A stretch of DNA of 64,000 bases from Tolypeutes matacus (lineage: Eukaryota; Chordata; Mammalia; Cingulata; Chlamyphoridae): NCBI GenBank assembly GCA_026826555.1, contig JAKSZT010054565.1:6599017-6663016 (forward strand), written 5' to 3'. Positions 22,791 to 33,298 of the stretch are shown here, piece by piece (position 1 is the first letter of the stretch; the number at the start of each line of letters is the position of its first letter). Both the position numbers and the translations under genes were made by a program. The notes beneath the pieces are model-generated. The model was not told where the DNA came from. It worked only from the letters and a program-made list of their open reading frames with translations, and did no database searches.

Positions 22791-23236
22791 GATAATTGAA
22801 GATGGAATGCCCTTTCTGTGAACCCAAGGCCCTGGCATAAGAATAGGTTGGTCTGGCCAACCACCGAGTCTCATAAACAGGGGGTTGGATATAAGCTTAA
22901 AAGAAACACCTGGGATAATAAACAGGTGGTCTGAAAATTGTTAACTAGTAACCCTTGTGTACCGCTGTTTGTAATCTTATAAAAACTGACCGTATTTGTT
23001 AGATTGTGCAGAGCAGGGTACAGAGCTGAGTGCAGAGCTTCACCTGGCCTGCCACCACTGGGTCATTTAATTAGGCTGAACACTCCCTGGCCTGCCACCA
23101 CTGGGTTCTGTGTTTAAGTAATAAAGACACGACCATCATTGGGCTCCCATGTGGTTTCTCTGGAATATCAAATTAATTGGTCAGGCTTGACCACCTGTAT
23201 TCCAATTGGTGGGTCAGCAGGCCAGGGTCTACCTGG
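22791..23236 (+). repeat. Solo LTR, gammaretrovirus-like (class I) plan
   Basis: A 446-bp island of unique sequence in the telomere-like repeat. It has a TATA-type line 'cttataaaaac' (22975-22985) and then an AATAAAG signal (23121-23127), spaced as U3-R-U5 of an LTR. A direct repeat 'ctggcctgccaccactgggt' occurs at about 23045 and 23089. The 7-mer 'attatag' lies on both sides (22784-22790 and 23237-23243), which could be a target duplication or chance in this repeat. No TG...CA ends fall exactly there, so the class and bounds are tentative. Confidence 0.6.
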
Positions 23237-23656
23237 ATTATAGTTATGGTTTCTGTTAGTTAGGGTTAACACTGTTTTTAGTAATCGGGGTTAGGGGTAG
23301 GGTTAGAGATCTTTGTAAGTATAAGGTCATAAGGATTAATAGTAAGTGTGTTTAGGGATGGGTTCAGTTTAGGGTTAGGGCTGAGGCTAGGTTTAACATT
23401 AGGGTTAGAAAAATTTAGGTTAGGTTTTGTTTAAGTGTTAGGGCTGTTTATAGCGTTTGGAGTAATATTTTCAGGTTTAGGCTTCAGGTTAGGTTTATTG
23501 TTAGGGTTTCCATTATGGTTATCTTTAGGTTTATGTTTATGATTAGTGTTGTTACACGAAGGGCACAGATTAGTGTTAGTATTATAGTTATATTAGGTTT
23601 AGTGCCACTTTTAGTGTTAGACTTAGTTTTAAAGATACTTTTATGGTTTAGGTTAG
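23237..23656 (+). repeat. Degenerate telomere-like repeat, TTAGGG on + strand
   Basis: It continues the previous block, with units such as 'gggttaggggtagggttagag' in pieces (23288-23308), up to the LTR that starts at 23657. Confidence 0.88.
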
Positions 23657-24139
23657 TGTATTACTCAGGGTTCTCTAGGGAAATAGAACTGACAGGATAT
23701 ATATATAGAATATTATGAGGCTTTTTATAGGAATTGGCTCATGTACAATGGGAATGGGCCAGTTAAAATTCCTTAGGGAAGGGCCACAATCCGGGAACTC
23801 TGATGAAGGTTTGTTTGTTTGTTTGTTTGTTTGTTTTATAATGGATCTCCCCCCGCCCCCAGGAAAAGCTAGCTGGCTGAAATAGAGATGGAAATTCTCT
23901 CTTCTTAGTGCTGAAATAATCACTTCTTTTAGGGCCTTCACTGATTAGATGAGACTTCTCTCATTGTTGAAGGCAATCTCCTCAGTTGATGTAGATGTAA
24001 ACAACCATAGGTGCAATCAACTTACTGATGATTTTAATCCATGAAATGTTCTTACAGTAACAACCATGCCAGGGCTTGCTTGACCAAACAACTGGACATC
24101 ATAACCTAGTCAAGTTGACACATGATCTTAATCATCACA
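23657..24139 (-). repeat. 3' LTR of the ERVL provirus (MLT2-like)
   Basis: On the minus strand it starts 'tgtgatgattaagatcatgt' and ends 'gaaccctgagtaataca', giving TG...CA ends and 483 bp. The same family, plus strand, starts at 63620. A GTTT microsatellite has grown inside it. Confidence 0.82.
23809..23836 (+). repeat. (GTTT)7 microsatellite in the ERVL LTR
   Basis: Seven uninterrupted GTTT units. It lies inside the LTR and is likely length-variable. Confidence 0.95.
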
Positions 24140-24559
24140 GTCCATCATTTGTCAACTTAGCACCCAATGACATATCCTTAAACCATACTTAATTTCTAAG
24201 TAAAAACAATGTCGTATTTTTGCTTAACACTACTCTACTGTCCAATCACAATTAGAAATGCACTAAATTTCCCTAGAATAGAGTTCTTAAACTTGATATA
24301 CTATAATTTAAATACTATGACATGAAGTTAATACAACTTATGTCTTATGATAAGGGGATAAGGTAGGGAAGGAAACAAAGACATTTTCTTTATGTAAATA
24401 TACACTCATACTCATGAAAAACAGGGAAGAAATATGGATAACTATCATAGTAATCCTTTCTGAAGCAAGTCATGTGGCTGTAGTTCCTATTGATAACTAC
24501 TTTCTTCCACTACCCATTCCATTTCTTTTATCATCAGCAAACATCATAGCTGGCCATTT

Positions 24560-25011
24560 TTGTCTGGTGGGGTGACACAAACCTTCATTCCTGAAGTTCC
24601 TTGGCCATTAGTAGTCCTGGTTGGATTGGATTGTTGCAGTTTTTCATTGACCTTAATCACAATGCATTGTAGTACAAAGTGATGGCCTAAGGGAATCTCC
24701 TATATTCTAGGCAAACTTATTAACCTTTGTGTGTAGTAGCAGTCTTATTTCTCCTGGGTAGTCAAGATCAATCACTCCAGCAAATATAGTAATTCCCTTC
24801 TTTGTTGATTTAGAGGAATGAAGAGCCCAAAGTGGTTGGGTGTTAGTCTTAACTTCCAGTTCAGTGAAACCATTCTTGTATCTGGTGGAAGCACTCCTTT
24901 TTCAACTAATACCTGTGGGCCAGCAGAGTTTATGGTTGCAGGGACAGTATGCAAAATTTTTTCGATTGGATCACCAAGGGTAATAGTGAGTGGTGCCACC
25001 CTCATTTTCAA
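24560..25011 (-). pseudogene. ERVL dUTPase domain, broken
   Basis: dUTPase removes dUTP and limits uracil in viral DNA; ERVL carries it downstream of integrase. The longest open piece (24772-25011, 79 codons) contains the 'LPPDTRMVSLN' and 'HFGLFIPLNQQ' lines that resemble dUTPase substrate-site motifs as found in ERVL. The frame breaks near 24772, and the next piece continues toward 24560. No intact enzyme can be made. Confidence 0.75.
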
Positions 25012-25019
25012 ATCTTGAT

Positions 25020-25770
25020 TCCTGGACCTCGATTCCTTGAATCCTGGCTATGGGAGAAAGAGCACCATAGAGAGGGCACTGATATAGAGCATATACATCC
25101 TCTTGAAGAACATTGCCCTAGCCTTGCAAGGTATTGTTACCCAGTTGACATTTTTGAGTCTTCAAAAGGCAATTCCATTGTTCTATCAATTCAGCTGCTT
25201 CAGGACCATGGAAAACATGGTAATATCAGTGAAATATGAGAATGTCTCCATTCCCAAACTTCATTTGCCATGAAGTGGGTTCTTTGACTAGAAGCAATGC
25301 TGTTTGGAATAACTTTGTGGATAAGACATTCTTGAAGTCCACAGATGGTAGAATTGGAAAAAGCATTGTTGTCAGGGAAGACAAACTGATATCTGGGCAT
25401 AGGGCACTATTGGAGACTGAGAGTTGGTCTCTTCTGCTGTCATATTGGGCACTCAGAAGTGGCGTAGCCAGGTTTGTCTTGTTGCTGAGTTCATAAATAA
25501 CTTCCATGCTATCATAATGGCCACTTTGTTCATAAGCTTTTTGGGAAATGACAACAGTGGCTGGGAAAGAGACTGACTGGTATCTACAGAATGGGTTATC
25601 TTATCCACTTGATTAAAATCTTCCTCTGCTGAAGTCATTCTCTGGTGAACATTCATATGGGACACAGATATCTTCCTATTTTTTGCCCACTCAGAAAGGT
25701 CTGTCCACATACCTCTCCCTAAGCTTCTTTGTCACCAATTTTCCAATCATATTCCTTCCAAGTCCTTGGC
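25020..25770 (-). pseudogene. ERVL integrase region, broken
   Basis: It lies between the RNase H part and dUTPase on the minus strand. The piece at 25453-25710 (85 codons) contains the conserved WAKN...SH-N-HQR line and the start of the zinc-binding N-terminal part of ERVL integrase. The frames switch at about 25450 and again near 25226-25507. The catalytic triad cannot be followed in one frame. Confidence 0.72.
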
Positions 25771-26945
25771 CATTTAGCCAAACTATTAGTGCTAGCCCAT
25801 GAATCAGTATAAAAATGCACCTCCAGCCATTTCTCCTTCTAAGCAAAATGAACAACCATGGTAATTTGATGGCCCATGGTTAAGCATTCAGTCTCTATTA
25901 AGTCCAAGTAGAAGGCCAAAAGCTGTTTCTCAGAAGGAGAGTAGTTATCTACAGAGAATGGAAGACTTTGCTTCAAAATCGTTAGGGTCAGAACAGTGAT
26001 TCTCTCATAGGGGCCTGCCAAAGATGCCAGACAGCTACTTTATTTGTCACTGACACTTTCAGCACCATTGGAACTGCTGGAGTATATGACCCAAGTGGCA
26101 AAACAGCTTGCACAGCAGCTTTCACCTGTTGCATAACCTCCTCTTGTCGCCGCCACTCAAAACAAACATTTTTTTGTGTGTCACTTCACTCAGTAAATGG
26201 GACAGAATAGCACACCCAAATGAGGAATATGTTGCCTCCAAAATCTAAAGAGGCCAAATGCAGCAACTTATCCTTCATCTTAGAGAGAATATCTTGACAA
26301 GCTCCATGCAACTTGACATCTAGAAATTTCACTGAGGTAAAAGGCCCCAGAATTTTTGTTGGATTTACCTCCTACCCTCTGACATACATGCCTTACCAAT
26401 AAGTCTGGAATAGTTGCTACTTCTTGCTCACTAGGTCCGATCAACATGATATCATATATGTAATGCACCAGTGTGATCTCCTGTGTGAAGGATCAAGGTC
26501 CCTGCAGGCTAGATTATGACATAGGGCTGGAGAGTTTATATACCCCCAAGGAAGGAAAGCAAGCATTTCTAGCTGAAACCAAACTGTTTCTGGTGGTCTT
26601 TACTAACAAATATCAAGAAAAAGCATTTGCCAGAACAATAGCTGCATGCCAGGTTATGTATTGGTTTGCTAAACCAGCTGCAATGGGAGTCACCACCTGG
26701 TTAAGTTTATGATAATTCACTGTCATCCTTTAAGAACCATCTGTTTTCTGCACAGGCCAAGTAGGAGAATTGAATGGGGATGTGCTGGGAATCACAACTG
26801 CATCCTTCAAGTCCTTAAAGGTGATACTAATCTCTGTAACCCCTCCAGGAATCCAGTATTGCCTTCGATTTATTATTTTTCTAGGTAGTGGAAGTTCTAG
26901 TGGTTTGTACTTGGCCTTTCCTACCATACTAGCCCTCACTCTGCA
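25771..26945 (-). pseudogene. ERVL reverse transcriptase / RNase H, broken
   Basis: The open piece at 26730-26939 is the N-terminal part of RT, with the SPFNSPTWPVQKTDGS line. The piece at 26280-26468 carries the catalytic segment, which reads YIYDI where an active enzyme needs YxDD, so the first Asp is lost. RNase H follows (25839-26021). Frameshifts separate all pieces. Confidence 0.85.
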
Positions 26946-26989
26946 AGTCCACTCTACTCACTATGAGATGGCTAGAGTTAAAACTCCAT

Positions 26990-27250
26990 TGATCACTTGA
27001 CCTCCACAAGGATGTTTTGGGTCTCCTGAAATTAATGTCACTTCTGAGCCAGTGTCTAATAATCCCCATAATGTCTAATCATTTCCTACTCCCCAGTGCA
27101 CAGTTACCCTGGTAAAAGGCCCAGGCAACTGGACATCTAGAAATTTCACTATATTCCTTGGGGAAGGCTTGGAGAGAGATTATCTGTATCAACTTTTGGC
27201 AGATTAACAGAGTCCTTCATTCAAAGGGCTCAGGTCTGTAAACTGTCTCA
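26990..27250 (-). pseudogene. ERVL protease region
   Basis: Translating the minus strand over 27060-27028 gives an aspartic protease line with Asp-Thr-Gly at 27056-27048, the active-site motif. The flanking frame is not open beyond about 60 codons. It sits between gag and RT, as expected. Confidence 0.65.
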
Positions 27251-28750
27251 ATATGGGAATAGATTAAGGAGCCATGACACTCTATTTTTGCAATCCAAGT
27301 TAGACTTTTGTATAGAACTCCTCTGCTTATATAGATCAGGTGAGAATATAGCAGACTGTCTACCTATTTTACTTCTAGGTACCCCAGGACCTATTAGCCA
27401 ATGCCATAGGTCTCTGCAAGTCAGACTATTTTGATTACTGCTTTGAGTCTGCAGTCCATTAGGGTACCCATGCACACCTTGTATTTGGCAAGTAATTGCT
27501 GCCACTTGGCTTCTGCCAAGCTGGGATTCAATCATTCTCATATGTTTAAGGATCCAAGTTTAGTGGCAGGAGTTCTCACAATATCTGACCTACAAAAAAG
27601 AGCAACCATAGAGCTATTCAGGGATTATGGGGTTAATCTCACAAGTTTATTCCTCACATTCCCATTGAAAGGTGTGCCCTCTGTATATTCCTGGGGTGGG
27701 CAAATAGGTCTTACATGATAAACCCTCTCAAACATTTGAATCACTTTAGGCCTTTGGAGCCCTTCATCTACATTACACCACAGCATTTTGACTTCAGGCA
27801 CTGTAGACCACATTTTGGTCCATGCTTCAGATAATCATACATACAAATGGTTACAATATTGAATCCAGAATTTCTGCTCAATGGGCCATATCACTAAATT
27901 CAGCCTGATACAACTTTTATCCAATAAATTCCTTCCACCATTATCTCACACCATTAATATTCATTATCACACATATTCCCCTGATTTCTGTCTATATAAA
28001 TTGCAGTTCTTTTGTAGTGTAACACACCTTTTCATGGACCACACTTTGTACTTCACCTTTTGAGGCCTTTTGGGACTTCAGTCTCATTATAAATCTGGAT
28101 TAAAAGAGGAGTGGTGGTGGGTCATGAGAAGAATTAGAAGTTCTTGCAAACCACTACTTAAGGCCATTCCATTGCAGTTTCATCTGTGAAATAGGATTAA
28201 TATATTCAGGTAGAGGTATGAGGGATATTTCATTAAGGGATGTGGTTACAGATTTATCAGGCACAACATGGTTAATCTCTTCGGGTGGAGATTGGGTGGC
28301 TGATTCCTCAGTGAATACCATTACAGGTATATCTGGCAAAGATTCAAAAGAATCTAGGGCTTCAATGGCCACACCGTCATCATTATATGCCCCATTCCAA
28401 GTTTTAGGATCCCATTCCTTTCCTATCAATGCCCTTACTTTAAAAACAGACACCTTGGAAGGTTGGGAATTCAATTTACATTGTTATTCAGCCACTTGCA
28501 CAATGAGACTCTGGGTTTCGTTGTCAAAAAACTCAAGTAGGCAGAATAAGATTTTCTTTCAGGACAAACATAAGAAATTTCAAGTCCTTCATTCAGTGCT
28601 TAAGTAGGGAATTAGAAACCATGAGCTCTTCCCTTTCTTTTAAAACTGTATCTAACATATTTAGGAAAAACAGGCCAACACCATAATACTTTGTAACTTC
28701 ACAAAATTCTGGTAAGGTCAGAGCCTTGCCACTATGTTTATTTTGACCAA
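27251..28750 (-). pseudogene. ERVL gag region, broken
   Basis: Open pieces at 27625-27813 and 28154-28474 resemble ERVL gag in order and position. The likely gag start is near 28745. No zinc-knuckle array can be claimed. The 27248-27541 piece may span the gag-protease join. Confidence 0.6.
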
Positions 28751-28760
28751 AGGAATTGAA

Positions 28761-28904
28761 TTTATTTATTTTTATCCTTTAAGGAGTTTGTATTCAAATA
28801 AGTGTTCCAGGGTGACAAGTAGATAGTCATGAAACAGTAATATATTTCAGATGTAGTCTAAATCAGAATTTTTTGAAGTTCTTATTTTTTCACTATGTTT
28901 TAAT
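28761..28904. other. Unassigned spacer between ERVL and L1-C1
   Basis: An AT-rich stretch of about 140 bp. It may hold the lost leader of the ERVL or the target DNA of the L1. No feature is recognised. Confidence 0.4.
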
Positions 28905-28924
28905 GAGTATTTTTTATTTTTAAA

Positions 28925-31702
28925 GAAGATTTAGATTATATAAATGGTACCTAAAAATATAGGGGATTCCCATATGCTCCACTCATTCCTCTTCCAAACT
29001 TTCCCACATTAACAACATCTTTTGTTAGTGTGGTACATTTGTTACAATTGATGAACACATATCGAAGCATTGCTACTAACCATGGACTATAATTTACATT
29101 ATGGTTTACACTTTGTCCCCCACAATTTTGTAAGTTATAACAAAATATATAATGGCCTGTATCCATCATTATAATGTCATGCAGGACAATTCTAATGTCC
29201 TAAAAATGCCTCCCATAGTATACCTATTCTTCCCTCTCCCTCCCCTCAGAACCTCTGGTGGCCACTACCTGTATATATCAATGATAAAGCTTCTTCCATT
29301 GCTAGAATAATAATGTCTTTAATAGAATAATAAGTCTACTTTAGTCCATTGTTCATCCCCCAGTCTTGAGAATTTTGGAATGGTGGTGCCTACTCTGTTT
29401 CTAATTGAGAGAGAGCTTAGATCCCATGGGGCAGATGGATGGAACTATCTTGCTTGCAGTTGCAGACATGCTTTGTTTCTTGGGATGGGAGTGGTCAATC
29501 AACAACTCCTTGTTAGTTGTTCCGGGTGAGTTCAGTGAACTAAAGTTAGGTTCTGCAACTCTGCTGAGATTCAGAGATCACCTGGCACATGAATGGACCA
29601 AAATTTAAATCTCTTGGACATATATTAAGCAAGTACATTACTAATTTTAGGTTCAAATAAAAGGGGCAGTAGAGCCATGTGTAGGGAAACTATAAATGAG
29701 TCTACCTCTGTTACACTGGGGAGCATAAATTCCAAAGTAAAGCACACTGACAAGGTGCCAAATTCCTGAGCTTGTCTTCCTTACTTATAGTGTCTGGATG
29801 TCTCTAGAGCCTTCAGGAGCCTTGAGGCACTGTTTACAGTGGCAGTCAATGAGATCCTGCTAAGACATGCGTAAGTGTAACCTCTGAAATGGCCTCCTGA
29901 CTCACTTTGAAATCTCTTAGCCATAAAAACTCATTTTTATTTAATATTTCCCCCCTTTGGTCAAGGTTTTTTTTCTGATGCATTTCTAGTTGGTGCTTGG
30001 TAATAATCCTTCAGTATGAGGGAGGTTCATCTCCAGGAGTCATGTTCCATAATTCAAGGAAGGTTGTGCATTTGTATGCTGAGTTTGGCTTAGAAAGAGG
30101 CCACATTTGAGCAACAAGGAGGACTTCAAGTGGTAACTCTTAGGCAATAGGTAATACTAGGCTAAGTTTCAACTTCACCAGAAAAGTACAACCATCAATA
30201 TCAAGGGCCTGGCATATTGGTATGTCCTCCTTCACTAGGCACTGCCTGTGCACTTGGGGGATACTTGCCAAAATATTAGATAATGTAGCAGGACTCCCCA
30301 AGATGGGAATTCAACATTCTTTCGGTTATTATGTAGGTCTCCATCCACCATGACAATGCCCCATGAACATTTGAACATATTCATATGCCTTAGAGGCATG
30401 CCCCAGGTGCACTCCTCCCCACACATCCCCCCATCACAAACACCCTGTAACAGTGATACCCTCCTACAACAGTTGTGACCTTTCTGTATCCAAAACCTCT
30501 CTAAAAATGAAGCCATCAAAATAACCAAATACATTTAATAAGAAAATGAAATAACAAATGTTTTAAAAATAAAATACAAGAAAAATTGTAAATAATATAA
30601 AAAATTTTAAACATTGTGTCTTTCATCACTCTAAGATCCATTCTCTTGTACTTACAGTGACAATTTCTTCCATATATTCCCCCAGTGTGTTATTTTTTTC
30701 ATTTCATCTTCAAAAAAGCTTTAGGTTACAAAAAAGTTACAGAAAATATAGGTGATTCCTATATACTGAACACCCCCTCCCCCATTCCACTCTCTCCTAT
30801 TAACATTTTACATCCAGTTGGTATATTTTTACAATGGATGTACAAATATTTAGCATTGCCACTAACCATGGTCAATGGTTTCCATTATGACTTACAACTT
30901 TTGCTGTACACTTTTTTAGGTTTTGATGAAATTTAAAATGGCTGGTATTCATTTTTGCAAGGTCATGCAGAACAATTCTAATGCCCCCAAAATGCCCTGT
31001 GTTCCATCTATTCTATTCTTCCCTCCCCTTCTCTTAGAACCTATGTGAACCACTAAGTTTCAATTTTTGTAGAATAAGATTCATAGTTACTTGCAATAAT
31101 ATTAAGAGGATGACATATTGGTCTGTTTTCTTTTATTATGCACGGTCTATGTTCTCAAGGAATTCTTGTCCCTCTAATTGCGAACATAGCAGAACTACCC
31201 AGGATGGGAGTTTAATATTTTCTTGCTTATTGTGTGGGTCTTCACCCACTGAGATAGCACACTATGACAAGATGAACACTTATGTATTGCATAGATTTCT
31301 GCTCCACATGCACCCTTATCCTGTATATCCTCTCACAACCAGATGCCATAAACCAGTAATCCTCCCCTGCCATAATTGCCAAATGAACATTCCCAACATT
31401 GTAGTTTTAACCACAGAACTGCAAACCCCCAGAGTTCACCTGCTCCTTCATCCATCCCTACCCCCAGTTCCATATATAGTCCAACACAACACCCCACCCT
31501 ATTCCCCCTCACAGACCAGCACCAAAAAACCAAATCACATCACTCACAACTCTAATGCCCATCCACTGCCCAACCAAACTCTTCTACCTTATCATAGAAT
31601 TTGCTCATATGGGCATCAGCTCACCATCTTCTACTCCCTTTCTGTCTCTTACAAATCTGTCTTCCAGACTCTAGCTCTGTGAGTCTTGTCAATTTGCTTC
31701 AG
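28925..31702 (-). other. L1-C1 extended 3' UTR
   Basis: It is collinear with 18131-20690 in reverse. The two blocks share, on the + strand, the lines 'attcccatat', 'actaaccatgg', 'ggtcatgcagaacaattcta' (or 'gtcatgcaggacaattctaa') and 'aaaatgcc'. Their likeness shows that this 3' UTR contains a duplicated L1 end. A + strand frame of 190 codons (31110-31682) is discussed under findings. Confidence 0.8.
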
Positions 31703-33298
31703 TCATGTCAGTGAAGTCATGTAATATTTGTTCTTCAGTACCTGGCTTATTATATTCAACATAAGATCTTTAAGATTCATCCATGTTATCCTGTGTTTTA
31801 ATATTGCATTCCTTCTTACAAATCATTAATATTTCCATTGTATGTATATACCACAGTCTGCATATCCATTCTTCTATTGATGGACATTTGGGTTGCTTCC
31901 AACTTTTGGCAAAAGTGAATAATGTCACTATGAACATTGGTGTGCATATATCTGTTCATGTCCCTGCTTTCAGTTTTTCTGGGTATATATCCAGCAGTGG
32001 GGTATATACCTGGTATATATATATATACCAGGTATACGGTTAGCCTCCTGAGGACCCACCAAACTGTCCTCCACAATGGCTGAACCATTCTACAGTCCCA
32101 CCAGTAGTGGCTAAGTGTTCCCTTTCCTCCATATCATATCCAATACTTGTAGTCTTCTGTTTTTTAATAGCTGTTGTGTCTAATAGGTGTAAGATGATAT
32201 ATCATTGTAGTTTTGATTTGCATTTCCTTAATAGTTAGTGACGTTGAGCATCTTTTCATGTGCTTTTAAAGCCATTTGTATATATTTTTTGGAGAAGTGT
32301 CTATTCAAATCTCTTGCCCATTTTTAAAATGTTTTTTTTGTCTTTTTATTTTTGAAACATAGGATTTCTTTATATATGCTGGTATTAGGCCCTTATCAGA
32401 TAGAAGGTTATCAAATATTTTCTCCCATTGAATAGGCTGCCTTTTCACTTTCTTGACAAACTCATTTGAAGTGTAAAAGTCTTTAATTTTGAGAAGGACC
32501 CATTTATCTATTTTCTTCTTTCATTGTTTGGGCTGTATGTAAAGTTTATGAAACAAGATCTCATAGATGGTTCCCTTCATTATTTTCTAGGAGCTTTAAG
32601 GTCTTGATTCTTATATTTAGATCTTTGATCCATCTTGATTTAATTTTCATGTAGCGCATGAGATGGTGATCCTCTCTCATTCTTTTGGATATGGATATCC
32701 AGTTCTCCAAGTATCATCTGTTGAAGAGGCCATTCTCTCCTAGTTGAGTGGGCTTGGTAGCCTTGTTGAATATCAGTTGACTGTTTATGTGAGGATCTAT
32801 ATCAGAACTCTCAATTTTCTTCCATTGGTCAGTATAGCTAACCTTGTTCCACTACCATGTTGTTTGGACCACTGTAGCTTTGTAGTATGTTTTAAAGTTA
32901 GGTAGTGTGATTCCTCCCATTTTGTTTTTCTTTTTCAATATGTCTTTGGATATTTGGGGCCCCTAGCCCTTTCAAATAAATTTCATAATTAGCTCTTTCA
33001 ATTCAGTAAAAAAAAAGCTTTTGCAGTTTTTATTGGCATTGCATTAAATTTGTAAATCAATTTGGGTAGGACAGGCATCTTAATGGAGTTGAGTTTTCCA
33101 ATCCATGAACAGAGAGTATTCTTGGATTTATTTAGGTCTACTTTGATTTCCTTTAACAGTGTATTGTAGTTTTCTGCCTATGAGCCCTTTATATCTTTAG
33201 TTAAGATTTTTCCTAGATATTTGATTCTTTTCATTGCTATTGTAAAAGGAATGTTTTTTTTTAAATTTCTTCCTCAGATTGCTCATTATTGGTGTACA
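31703..33298 (-). pseudogene. L1-C1 ORF2 C-terminal part, broken
   Basis: It encodes the end of RT and the C-terminal region of ORF2p, with stops and shifts throughout, and ends at the TGA 31705-31703. It aligns with main-copy bases 16540-18130. Confidence 0.85.
32005..32036. repeat. 32-bp perfect palindrome
   Basis: The core 'cctggtatatat' (32009-32020) is followed by its exact reverse complement, and four more pairs extend the match on each side. It lies within the L1-C1 ORF2 remnant, where other copies have only one 'atacc' line. Confidence 0.93.

Larger units (their letters stand above)
23657..28760 (-). mobile_element. ERVL provirus, minus strand, 5' LTR missing
   Basis: Read on the minus strand: gag-like sequence (from about 28750), protease (27048-27056 active site), reverse transcriptase and RNase H, integrase, dUTPase, then the 3' LTR (24139 to 23657). 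This gene order, with dUTPase after integrase, is typical of ERVL endogenous retroviruses, an old family in placental mammals. No env is seen, as usual for ERVL. All frames are interrupted. Sequence before the gag start, including the 5' LTR, is absent. Confidence 0.92.
28905..33298 (-). mobile_element. L1-C1: 5'-truncated L1, minus strand
   Basis: On the minus strand it runs from inside the RT part of ORF2 (33298) through the ORF2 stop (31703-31705) and a 2.8-kb 3' UTR to an A tail seen as T runs at 28905-28925. Both 3'-end-like blocks are present (31040-30690 and 29230-28945). It abuts another L1 of the same orientation that repeats part of its ORF2. Confidence 0.88.
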
